Positions 22,718 to 28,877 of a DNA stretch of 64,000 bases are shown piece by piece. How positions within the stretch are numbered: position 1 is the stretch's first letter; every line of letters begins with the position of its first letter. This DNA is from a virus. The stretch is taken from positions 54,413 through 118,412 of the IMG/VR virus record IMGVR_UViG_3300047557_002741; one strand, written 5' to 3'. The position numbers were made by a program, and so were the translations under genes. The notes beneath the pieces were generated by a model. It was not told the DNA's origin. It ran no database searches and saw only the letters and a list, made by a program, of their open reading frames with translations.

Positions 22718-24016
22718 TTATTTGAATTTAGATACAATTTCTCCAATATATTCTATCATAGGTTCAGTAATAGTTGGAGAGCACCCAACAAAAAATACTT
22801 TTTCTAATACTTTAGATGCATTTGAATATTTTGTATAATCATCTAAATGATTATACCCAGGGTGCATCAATATATTTCCAGCAAAATAATTTCTTGTTTG
22901 GATTTTATTAGATTCTAAGTAATTTATTAATCTATTTTTAATATCTTTTGAATCACAAATAACAGGGACACCAAACCAACTAGTTTCTGCTTGTGGTAGT
23001 TCATTAATACTATGAACTCCAGGGATCTTTTCAAAGTATTCTTGAATTTTTACCTTGTTCAATCTACGAAGATAGTGAATCTCTTCAAACTTTTCAATTT
23101 GAACAGATCCAACTGCCCCCTGAAAGTCCATAGGTTTTAGGTTGTAACCCATCTGGCTATAGACATATTTGTGATCTATTATTCCATCATAGTTTTGAAT
23201 CCAATTATCAAATCTCTTACCACATACACCACATGAAAGAAGATTTTGAGAACCCATACAATGACAATCTCTACCCCACCAAGCAAGACTACGAGAAATA
23301 TTAATCAATTCTTCGTCATCACTAGATATCATTCCACCTTCACCTGTGCAAATATGATGTGCTGCATAAAAAGAACAAGATGCTGCAATCGCATAATCAG
23401 TTAAATACTTATCATTCCATTTACTACCAAGAGAGTCGCAATTATCGGCAACCATATAAATTTTATTTTTTTCGCAGATATCAATAATCTGATCAAAGTT
23501 ATAAGGATTACCTAAAACGGGAGAAGAAAAAATGGATTTAGTTTTTGAAGTTATTTTATCTTCAATTTGTTTTAAATCCCAATTAAGATCAGAAAAATTG
23601 ATATCAACAAAAACAGGGGTTAATTTATTTTGAACGATTGGAGCAATTGTAGTTGGAAATCCAACACATGATACTATAATTTCATCACCATCTTTCCACC
23701 CGAATCTTTTTTTGAGTGCAGCAATCATTATTAGATTTGCTGAACTTCCAGAATTAACCATTAAAGAATATTTTTTATTAAATTTTTTAGAAAATTTATT
23801 TTCAAATTTATTTACCTCTTCACCTGAAGCCAACCACTTACCCTTCAAAAATGAATGAAAAATAGTTTCAATTTCACGATTGTCCCAATAAGGTCCAGAA
23901 TAATAAACATTTGACTCACCAGGAATAAATTTTTTATTACTAGTTATGTAAGGATATAAAGATTCATCCTCGGAAATAGAATTTAAAAAATTTTTAACTT
24001 GTTCCGTCAATTCCAT
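22718..24016 (-). CDS. RfbH/DdhC-like sugar 3-dehydratase
   Basis: 432-aa DegT/AHBA-fold enzyme like E1, the CDP-4-dehydro-6-deoxyglucose 3-dehydratase, which uses PMP and a [2Fe-2S] cluster. Diagnostic: the aminotransferase lysine is replaced by His (SFYAAHHICTGEGG, His220), and the cluster cysteines are Cys251, Cys253, Cys262 and Cys265 (CHC then CGVC). NSGSSANL at 88-95 binds phosphate. It would start a 3,6-dideoxyhexose, as in bacterial O-antigens. A partner reductase (E3) is not visible here. Confidence 0.88.
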   Translation of the reverse strand: MELTEQVKNFLNSISEDESLYPYITSNKKFIPGESNVYYSGPYWDNREIETIFHSFLKGKWLASGEEVNKFENKFSKKFNKKYSLMVNSGSSANLIMIAALKKRFGWKDGDEIIVSCVGFPTTIAPIVQNKLTPVFVDINFSDLNWDLKQIEDKITSKTKSIFSSPVLGNPYNFDQIIDICEKNKIYMVADNCDSLGSKWNDKYLTDYAIAASCSFYAAHHICTGEGGMISSDDEELINISRSLAWWGRDCHCMGSQNLLSCGVCGKRFDNWIQNYDGIIDHKYVYSQMGYNLKPMDFQGAVGSVQIEKFEEIHYLRRLNKVKIQEYFEKIPGVHSINELPQAETSWFGVPVICDSKDIKNRLINYLESNKIQTRNYFAGNILMHPGYNHLDDYTKYSNASKVLEKVFFVGCSPTITEPMIEYIGEIVSKFK

Positions 24017-24044
24017 TTTGTATTATATAAAAAATATTTTTAAG

Positions 24045-24128
24045 CGGAAAGAGTGGGATTCGAACCCACGGTGCTATTAACACGACGGTTTTCAAGACCG
24101 TTTCCTTAAACCACTCGGACACCTTTCC
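24045..24128 (-). tRNA. tRNA-Ser (UGA)
   Basis: Acceptor GGAAAGG/TCTTTCC, anticodon stem ACGGT/ACCGT, loop CTTGAAA (TGA), long variable arm typical of serine, T-arm GTGGG-TTCGAAT-CCCAC. 84 nt. Confidence 0.93.
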
Positions 24129-24138
24129 AATAAAGTCC

Positions 24139-24396
24139 TCAGCGGACTTCAAAATCAAGTCGTCTCACTTTACGTTGACGACGTGCCTCTTGCCAAGCAA
24201 TGTCTTGCGATGACAACACACCTTTACTTTGATTTTGTTTTAAACAGTTTAACATAACAATCTGAGATAAGTCAAGTGCTGAAATCTTATCTCCACGAAT
24301 TGTTGCCATATTTGAGCAACCACAAGTTATAGTTCTTGTTGGATGTCCTTCCAACTCTCTACCGCAAGTACGGCATCTTATTTTTAAGTTTTCCAT
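24139..24396 (-). CDS. Zinc-ribbon-like small protein (85 aa)
   Basis: RCRTCGRELEGH and TITCGCSN give four cysteines in CxxC...CxC spacing, a likely zinc ribbon in residues 8-27, followed by a helical basic half ending RRQRKVRRLDFEVR. Possibly nucleic-acid binding. Sits between tRNA-Ser and the Dps gene. Confidence 0.65.
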   Translation of the reverse strand: MENLKIRCRTCGRELEGHPTRTITCGCSNMATIRGDKISALDLSQIVMLNCLKQNQSKGVLSSQDIAWQEARRQRKVRRLDFEVR

Positions 24397-24404
24397 AATT
24401 TCAA

Positions 24405-24926
24405 TTATTCTTCAGTTGTTTCTTCTTCTATTTCTTCAATAACTTCTTCGATGATTTCTTCTTCTACTTCTTCTTGAACTCTTTTTGAACTTGTATCTGA
24501 AAATGAACGGAGCATCCAAACAAACTTGCCGTGAGACTCCATTAAATCCTGAACTAGATTTGCTGTAGCATATGACTTTTGTTCTTCTGCTTCTTCAGAT
24601 ATTTTACCCATCATATCACAAAAATCAATATTTGATTGAAGAAGGTCAGAAATCATTCCTTCAGCATTCGCAGAACTTGATGCTTCCTTGATTTTGGATA
24701 CTTCAAGAACACGATTTAAACTACTCAAAGGTTTTACGTTCAAATATCTCATATGCTCTGATAATCTATCAATTTCTTTAAAGATAGTATTATACTGCTC
24801 TCCAAAAAGAGTATGAAGTTGTTGAAAGTCCTTTCCAACAACATTCCAATGATAGACCCAAGTTTTATGAAATAGAACAAAAAGTGATGCCTGAGCATCA
24901 CTTAAGAGTTTAAACAGTTTTTCCAT
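24405..24926 (-). CDS. Dps-family ferritin-like protein with acidic tail
   Basis: 173-aa Dps-like protein. Residues 1-140 are the four-helix bundle with the ferroxidase pattern HKTWVYHWNVVGKDF and LHTLFGEQY followed by a FKEIDRLSEH segment. Dps proteins store iron and shield DNA from oxidation. The last 22 residues are almost all Glu, Ile and Val (EEVEEEIIEEVIEEIEEE), which is not part of the family core. A late-like GATAAATA lies 18-25 bases upstream of the ATG. Confidence 0.82.
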   Translation of the reverse strand: MEKLFKLLSDAQASLFVLFHKTWVYHWNVVGKDFQQLHTLFGEQYNTIFKEIDRLSEHMRYLNVKPLSSLNRVLEVSKIKEASSSANAEGMISDLLQSNIDFCDMMGKISEEAEEQKSYATANLVQDLMESHGKFVWMLRSFSDTSSKRVQEEVEEEIIEEVIEEIEEETTEE

Positions 24927-24954
24927 TATACTCTTTTTCTAAGTATTTATCAAG

Positions 24955-25026
24955 TGGGCGATACTGGAATCGAACCAGTGACTCATTCCTTGTAAGGGAA
25001 TTACTCTACCGCTGAGTTAATCGCCC
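24955..25026 (-). tRNA. tRNA-Val (UAC)
   Basis: Acceptor GGGCGAT/ATCGCCC, anticodon stem ATTCC/GGAAT, loop CTTACAA (TAC), T-arm ACTGG-TTCGATT-CCAGT. Confidence 0.93.
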
Positions 25027-25051
25027 GAAAGGTGATGAGTGCCCACCACCC

Positions 25052-25176
25052 GCAGAAGACACTTTCTGCAACGAGCGGGGGTGATCAAGTCCCCGACCTA
25101 AGAAAACTTAGGATTTAATGAGTCGGATATGATGATCCCGACTCTTATGATAGAATCGGATATTTCCAATCCTATC
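25052..25176 (-). other. Structured spacer inside the tRNA array
   Basis: Five consecutive inverted repeats between tRNA-Val and tRNA-Asn: GCAGAA/TTCTGC (25052-25069), CGGGG/CCCCG (25076-25095), CCTAAG/CTTAGG with AAAA loop (25097-25112), GAGTCGG/CCGACTC (25120-25144), GATAG/CTATC (25149-25176). No convincing protein gene. Could be a small stable RNA, as T4 encodes in its tRNA cluster, or processing signals. Confidence 0.45.
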
Positions 25177-25178
25177 AA

Positions 25179-25250
25179 CTCCACAACCTGGATTCGAACC
25201 AGGGACCAAGTGATTAACAGTCACCGACTCTACCGCTGAGCTATTGTGGA
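25179..25250 (-). tRNA. tRNA-Asn (GUU)
   Basis: Acceptor TCCACAA/TTGTGGA, loop CTGTTAA (GTT), T-arm CCTGG-TTCGAAT-CCAGG. Confidence 0.92.
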
Positions 25251-25272
25251 ATAAGAACCTTGTAAGGTTCAG

Positions 25273-25343
25273 AGCGGGTAATCGGAATCGAACCGGTGAC
25301 TCCAACTTGGAAGGATGGCATTTTACCCCTAAACTATACCCGC
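25273..25343 (-). tRNA. tRNA-Gly (UCC)
   Basis: Acceptor GCGGGTA/TACCCGC, loop CTTCCAA (TCC). The anticodon stem has one mismatch (T-T) and the T-stem one (C-A), so it is slightly degenerate. Confidence 0.85.
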
Positions 25344-25351
25344 ATAAGACA

Positions 25352-25380
25352 ATCATAAACTATTTAAGTTTGATTGTCAA
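25352..25380 (-). promoter_or_regulatory. Sigma-70 promoter inside the tRNA array
   Basis: TTGACA, 17 bases, TATGAT on the minus strand between tRNA-Leu and tRNA-Gly. Nearly the same sequence recurs at 26291-26319. Confidence 0.8.
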
Positions 25381-25381
25381 G

Positions 25382-25464
25382 TGCTCCAGAGAAGATTTGA
25401 ACTTCCACGCTTTTTAAGGCGGCGGATTCTAAGTCCGCTGTGTCTACCGTTCCACCACTGAAGC
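25382..25464 (-). tRNA. tRNA-Leu (UAG)
   Basis: Acceptor GCTTCAG/CTGGAGC, anticodon stem GCGGA/TCCGC, loop CTTAGAA (TAG), class II variable arm. The first 21 nt of the tRNA gene double as the last codons and stop of the HNH endonuclease gene. Confidence 0.92.
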
Positions 25465-25908
25465 TAAAGAGTTTCTATTTGAAAAAGTTTCAGTTTGCGA
25501 ATGACAATTTGGGCATAATAATCTTAGATTATTTGGATTATTATCATAAGGAGAACCATTAATATGGTCAACTTGCAATCTTAATTTTTTTCCATTCCAA
25601 ATAGAAGAGATACCACATTCTGAACAATTGTTTCCTCTTTCTTCTACTAATAGTCTATGTAGTATATCTCTTTTGCAAGATTTACCTTTAAACTTTGTAT
25701 ATTCAGAAAGAGATTTCCATTTATTCTTACCACCATATTGCCTGATTTGTTTGGTGTAATCAGGTTTATAGTCAGGTATCCATTTTTTATACCTAGACCT
25801 TAAGGTATCAATTTTACAATTTAATTCTAAGCATAACTCTGTTGGAGATACTCCAGAAAGTAAAGAATCAATAATGTAATCTTTCTTTTGATCTAAGTCT
25901 GTTCTCAT
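25444..25908 (-). CDS. HNH homing endonuclease candidate
   Basis: 154-aa protein (from MRTDLDQKKDY). N-terminal half is a helix-turn-helix-like segment (SGVSPTELCLELNCKIDTLRSR); the C-terminal half is an HNH nuclease domain with CSECG, LQVDHINGSPYDNNPNNLRLLCPNCHSQ, i.e. zinc cysteine pairs and catalytic DH...N...H. A T4-type late promoter (25929-25936) overlaps codons of a longer alternative start (25941), favouring 25908. The end of the gene lies inside tRNA-Leu. Free-standing HNH genes near tRNAs typically act as mobile elements. Confidence 0.82.
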   Translation of the reverse strand: MRTDLDQKKDYIIDSLLSGVSPTELCLELNCKIDTLRSRYKKWIPDYKPDYTKQIRQYGGKNKWKSLSEYTKFKGKSCKRDILHRLLVEERGNNCSECGISSIWNGKKLRLQVDHINGSPYDNNPNNLRLLCPNCHSQTETFSNRNSLASVVER

Positions 25909-25928
25909 TTTGGTAAACTTGCTAGTAT

Positions 25929-25936
25929 TATTTATA
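25929..25936 (-). promoter_or_regulatory. T4-type late promoter of the HNH gene
   Basis: TATAAATA on the minus strand in the context CTTATAAATAATACTAG, 20 bases before the ATG at 25908. Nearly identical to the element before the GIY-YIG gene at 43517-43524. Confidence 0.65.
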
Positions 25937-25974
25937 AGCATATCTACCAATATTTGTGGTGGTAGGAGGGATCT

Positions 25975-26073
25975 CTATGTGCGGACAGAATCACCTTTTC
26001 CTTCATCTAGTCGTAACCAGCGAGAGGGATTGCACTTCCTACATTTTGATGGAGTAAGTGTGATATACCTCAT
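25975..26073 (-). CDS. Possible 32-aa protein
   Basis: Frame MRYITLTPSKCRKCNPSRW to DSVRT, with a CRKC pair. No ribosome site and no family; the stretch 25942-26130 otherwise holds nothing recognisable. Low confidence. Confidence 0.25.
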   Translation of the reverse strand: MRYITLTPSKCRKCNPSRWLRLDEGKGDSVRT

Positions 26074-26130
26074 AAGGATATAACAGTGACTTACCCTCTA
26101 TCACTTTTATATATGAAGATTAATCTTCAA

Positions 26131-26204
26131 CGGGTTAGGAGGGACTCGAACCCCCGACCAACTCATTAGAAGTGAGTGGCTCTATCCATCTGAGCTACTA
26201 ACCC
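26131..26204 (-). tRNA. tRNA-Arg (UCU)
   Basis: Acceptor GGGTTAG/CTAACCC, anticodon stem ACTCA/TGAGT, loop CTTCTAA (TCT), T-arm GGGGG-TTCGAGT-CCCTC. Reads AGA/AGG. First tRNA after the promoter at 26291-26319. Confidence 0.93.
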
Positions 26205-26290
26205 AAGAGACCTCCAGGTTTGTGCATCGTTGAGAGGCATGGGAGGGGCAGGACTTACACAGAGTTTGGACCCCTGTTGCCTATGAGACA

Positions 26291-26319
26291 ATCATACCAG
26301 ACTTAGATTTGATTGTCAA
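26291..26319 (-). promoter_or_regulatory. Sigma-70 promoter leading the tRNA array
   Basis: TTGACA, 17 bases, TATGAT on the minus strand, about 85 bases before tRNA-Arg. The intervening 26205-26290 shows no gene. Confidence 0.8.
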
Positions 26320-26367
26320 GTGATCTCTCAACCACCTTTTAATAATACACTGATTCAGAATCTTTGT

Positions 26368-26799
26368 CTACTTACTTAGGTCAGTTGTAGAACTGTCTAA
26401 GCATCCATCTACCCAAGGTGAACAAAGTCTCATTTCTCCTCCAAGTTTCTTACACTCTTCAGTATAACACTTAGAAGTATCTAGAGACTTCTCTATCAAC
26501 CTCGACAAAGGTATTCTAGAGGTTCCATCGTCTCCTGTCAAGAGTTCATATTCTCTGATTGCTTCATCAACATCACGTTCTACTCTTCGCTTTATAAGGT
26601 TCGGATCTTGCCTTATAACATCGTTGATTATGGTCTGAGGAAACAGAGTCCTCTGAACCTCATCTAAGAGGTCCCAGAGGCGCTCTGAGGGCACTCCTGA
26701 GCATTGTGAGAGGGTTGCTACGATACCACTGAGTATGACGCTTATAAGGATTATCTGCTTCTTATCTGGTCTCTTCTTACCGAAGTTAAAATTGAACAT
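26368..26799 (-). CDS. Hypothetical membrane-anchored protein (143 aa)
   Basis: Basic N-terminus (KKRPDKK), one hydrophobic segment at about 15-30 (IILISVILSGIVATL) followed by a Cys, so a signal anchor or lipoprotein is possible. The C-terminal part has four more cysteines (KCYTEECKK, LCSPWVDGC) that may form disulfides. The ATG directly follows the T-run of the terminator at 26800-26828 with no space for a normal ribosome site. Confidence 0.65.
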   Translation of the reverse strand: MFNFNFGKKRPDKKQIILISVILSGIVATLSQCSGVPSERLWDLLDEVQRTLFPQTIINDVIRQDPNLIKRRVERDVDEAIREYELLTGDDGTSRIPLSRLIEKSLDTSKCYTEECKKLGGEMRLCSPWVDGCLDSSTTDLSK

Positions 26800-26828
26800 A
26801 AAAAAAGAGGAGTAGCAACCACTCCTCT
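26800..26828 (-). terminator. Intrinsic terminator abutting a start codon
   Basis: AGAGGAGT/ACTCCTCT stem with a 7-base loop, then seven T on the minus strand that run straight into the ATG at 26799. A late-like AATAAATA lies just upstream of the stem. Confidence 0.75.
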
Positions 26829-26835
26829 ATATTTA

Positions 26836-27033
26836 TTAAGCAGATGCCTTTGCTTCCTTTCGGGTAGTCTTCTCTTCTGAGATTTCTCCTCTACGTGCCT
26901 TAGCAAGTTTAGTCAATTCTTGAAGTGCTTTACGTGCTCTGGTGCCCGCCGCACTATTTCCGTTTACAAATTTTTCATCTTCGATTTGCCAAGTTGCAAA
27001 TGCATCAGAAATTAGTTGTGTAGTTTCAGACAT
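26836..27033 (-). CDS. Histone H1-like (Hc1-type) protein
   Basis: 65-aa protein with NGNSAAGTRARKALQELTKLAKARRGEI at about 24-51, resembling the short basic Hc1-type proteins of bacteria, whose consensus is GNKxAGxRARKAxQEIKKLAxxxR. Would bind DNA. A perfect GAGGAG ribosome site is seven bases before the ATG at 27033. Flanked by terminators on both sides, so it is a single-gene unit. Confidence 0.6.
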   Translation of the reverse strand: MSETTQLISDAFATWQIEDEKFVNGNSAAGTRARKALQELTKLAKARRGEISEEKTTRKEAKASA

Positions 27034-27085
27034 AATACTCCTCAAAAAAATAATTAGGATTAAGTATATATACGTCTTTTTTATA

Positions 27086-27117
27086 TTAAAAAAGAGGAGT
27101 TTTTACACTCCTCTTTT
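27086..27117 (-). terminator. Intrinsic terminator after the endolysin gene
   Basis: 11-bp stem AAAAGAGGAGT/ACTCCTCTTTT with a 6-base loop, with a T-rich run after it on the minus strand, 21 bases past the endolysin stop. Confidence 0.85.
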
Positions 27118-27137
27118 CAGTTAATTTATTTAATTTT

Positions 27138-27788
27138 TCAAACCTCTACCGTAATCAGTTTGTTGACATATTCATAGGCATAATGTGTTCGGGCACCATG
27201 AATACCCCAACCAATCCAACTGTACGCATAGTTCATGTAGCGATCTATTGATTTACCAGGAGTTTTCATTTTCTCCTCAATTCTTTGCCACTGAACCTCA
27301 TTTGTCAGATAACGTAATTGTGTATGAAGTGCTGATGGATCCCCACCATACTTCTTAGCAAAATCACCCAATCCATAATAACGATCGGCAGATGTCCATT
27401 GGATTAGTCCGTAACCACGCCAGCAGCCACGGTAACTAGTCCTACTACCACCTTCACAAATATTAGGCACGAACATAGATTCTTGCTTAATATTTCCAAG
27501 AATAGTAGCAAGGGCGTTTCTGTCTTTTATACCATAATCCTGGAGAAATGCCAGGGTGGCATTTTCATTCTCATTACACCCTTTACAAATTAGCCTTTTC
27601 TCTTTAGGCTTTGGTGGTGCAACCTCTAGGATTGCTGTCTTCTCAGGTTCAAACTCTTTAATAACGGAATAAGGTTTATCCACTGGAGGGGGAGGACCTT
27701 GCAGTTTATAACTAGAGAAAGGCAGTGATGCCGTATTGGTTGTAACCATTGCAACAAGAGGAACGGCTACAGTAAAGATGTTTAACAT
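27138..27788 (-). CDS. Phage lysozyme-like endolysin
   Basis: 216-aa protein. Residues 1-25 are hydrophobic (secretion or anchor signal), 30-62 a Pro/Lys-rich linker, and about 76-210 a phage-tail-lysozyme-type domain: ATILGNIKQESMFVPNICEGG contains the probable catalytic Glu, followed by GYGLIQWTSADRYYGLGDFA. It would cleave peptidoglycan at lysis. A promoter-terminator pair and a 100-base leader with switching hairpins lie upstream. Confidence 0.82.
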   Translation of the reverse strand: MLNIFTVAVPLVAMVTTNTASLPFSSYKLQGPPPPVDKPYSVIKEFEPEKTAILEVAPPKPKEKRLICKGCNENENATLAFLQDYGIKDRNALATILGNIKQESMFVPNICEGGSRTSYRGCWRGYGLIQWTSADRYYGLGDFAKKYGGDPSALHTQLRYLTNEVQWQRIEEKMKTPGKSIDRYMNYAYSWIGWGIHGARTHYAYEYVNKLITVEV

Positions 27789-27817
27789 TAAAATCGATTG
27801 AACTCTACATCCGTATA

Positions 27818-27847
27818 GAGAAAGGGGTACACCTCTTTCTCAAGAGG
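27818..27847 (-). promoter_or_regulatory. Switching hairpins in the endolysin leader
   Basis: On the minus strand, hairpin A is CCTCTT-GAGA-AAGAGG (a GNRA-type tetraloop, 27832-27847). Hairpin B is a 10-bp stem GAGAAAGAGG / CCCCTTTCTC with one A-C mismatch (27818-27841). They share AAGAGG, so only one can form at a time. Confidence 0.4.
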
Positions 27848-27887
27848 CAATCTCCACGGCTCTAAATCACATTCAAATTCTCATAAT

Positions 27888-27910
27888 AAAAAACCCTGCT
27901 CATAACAGGG
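27888..27910 (-). terminator. Intrinsic terminator directly after a promoter
   Basis: CCCTG/CAGGG stem with a 7-base loop (extended by A/T pairs) and six T on the minus strand. The start site predicted from the promoter at 27919-27947 falls at its first base. Confidence 0.75.
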
Positions 27911-27918
27911 ATTTTAAC

Positions 27919-27947
27919 ATTATAAGTTTTTATTTAGATTCTGTCAA
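27919..27947 (-). promoter_or_regulatory. Consensus sigma-70 promoter before the endolysin leader
   Basis: TTGACA, 17 bases, TATAAT on the minus strand: a perfect match. The -35 box overlaps the stop codon of the upstream 57-aa gene. Confidence 0.8.
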
Positions 27948-28117
27948 TCTTCAGGTTCTAATGAAACAATCTCAAGTTCATCTCCTTCAGGTTCAATCCA
28001 CTCATAAAATTCTGCAAGAATAGCACGAGCGTCCTCTTTATTGATATTCATATCTGCTGCACGATCAAGAGACCAAGTTCTTACGTGTGCCACAATATCT
28101 TCAGTCGTTGCATTCAT
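27944..28117 (-). CDS. Hypothetical acidic protein (57 aa)
   Basis: Starts MNATTEDIVAHVRTWSLDRA at 28117, overlapping the GIY-YIG-like gene by 17 bases; a longer in-frame start at 28177 is possible. Helical, ending in the acidic stretch EIVSLEPED. Unknown. Confidence 0.6.
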   Translation of the reverse strand: MNATTEDIVAHVRTWSLDRAADMNINKEDARAILAEFYEWIEPEGDELEIVSLEPED

Positions 28118-28544
28118 AATAATCTTTTCGGAAGTATCGGGACAAGACATTGGAATTGTAGAATGCTGGTTCTCCATTGTCAAGTCCTTCCGTGAGGACA
28201 TTATTGACGAAGAGTTGTCGTGTCTCTTCGTAGTTTGTTTTGCCTTTTGTTTTATGTAATGATAAGATAGTTCGACTAAAATTTTCTCTGCCCAATTTAT
28301 CAACGTCTTCTTTAAGTTCTGGACAAGACCCATAGTATTCTTTCCAATTAGATTCTGATTTTACTTTACGTTTTTTTCCTTTCGGAGTTCTAAACTGCCA
28401 GAGGTACTTTCTTCCTATGTATTTTCTACCGTTTAGTTTATTTTCTATTAGATAAACAAAACCAAAGTAGTCTCCTATGTCAGCACTAGTAAAAGGATTT
28501 CCATTATAACTCCATGGATTGTCATAGTCAATATCTATACTCAT
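28101..28544 (-). CDS. GIY-YIG-like nuclease-family protein
   Basis: 147-aa protein whose segment FGFVYLIENKLNGRKYIGRKYLWQ at about 28-51 matches the GIY-YIG opening (VYLI...YIGRK), followed by a Lys-rich loop and an ENFSRTIL...YEETRQLF helix with a conserved Glu. Could be a repair or homing-type nuclease; the catalytic set is incomplete by eye. Starts MSIDIDYDN at 28544, overlapping the 53-aa gene by 17 bases. Confidence 0.55.
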   Translation of the reverse strand: MSIDIDYDNPWSYNGNPFTSADIGDYFGFVYLIENKLNGRKYIGRKYLWQFRTPKGKKRKVKSESNWKEYYGSCPELKEDVDKLGRENFSRTILSLHKTKGKTNYEETRQLFVNNVLTEGLDNGEPAFYNSNVLSRYFRKDYYECND

Positions 28545-28689
28545 CAATTATATCAAGGACTTCGTTCAGATATTTATGTGCCAGTCCTTTCATATCCATT
28601 TCTGGGCGAATATGATCCTTATAAAGATTATCTTTTAGTTTTAATACACGAACTCTAAGTTCTTCTTTGGATATTTGATTTTTAGGCAT
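28528..28689 (-). CDS. Hypothetical protein (53 aa)
   Basis: Starts MPKNQISKEELRVRVLKLKD at 28689 and ends DIIDEYRY: helical and charged. The ATG directly follows the T-run of the terminator at 28690-28717, so it has no ordinary ribosome site. Confidence 0.6.
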   Translation of the reverse strand: MPKNQISKEELRVRVLKLKDNLYKDHIRPEMDMKGLAHKYLNEVLDIIDEYRY

Positions 28690-28717
28690 AAAAATAGGGG
28701 AGATTACTCTCCCCTAT
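28690..28717 (-). terminator. Intrinsic terminator abutting a start codon
   Basis: ATAGGGGAG/CTCCCCTAT stem with a 6-base loop, five T, then the ATG at 28689. A TATTAT box lies just upstream, so the hairpin may form the 5' end of the next transcript. Confidence 0.75.
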
Positions 28718-28727
28718 CTATAATATT

Positions 28728-28877
28728 TTAGGTACTTATACCAATCCATTCTTTATAATAGTCATAATCTCCAAACAAATAATCATCACATTCTGCTGCT
28801 TCCTTATATGCGTTCAGGATTTCCTGCTCGCACCATTCATCATAATTGGAATCCTGCGAAAGTATTTTTGGTAACAT
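28728..28877 (-). CDS. 49-aa protein overlapping the end of nrdB
   Basis: Starts MLPKILSQDSNYDEWCEQEI at 28877 with a strong AGGAGG ribosome site inside nrdB, which it overlaps by 38 bases in another frame. Very acidic and Tyr-rich. No family recognised. Confidence 0.6.
   Translation of the reverse strand: MLPKILSQDSNYDEWCEQEILNAYKEAAECDDYLFGDYDYYKEWIGIST

Noticed and set aside
24230-24270. TTGACT-like promoter inside the 85-aa zinc-ribbon gene
   Set aside because: The matching -10 box (TTAAAC) is too weak.
25108-25356. 82-codon frame across tRNA-Asn and tRNA-Gly
   Set aside because: It runs through two tRNA genes and has no ribosome site; chance frame in structured RNA genes.
27944-28333. 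Longer version of the 57-aa acidic protein
   Set aside because: Would run antiparallel in meaning with the GIY-YIG-like gene in another frame for over 200 bases; the start at 28117 gives a short natural overlap.
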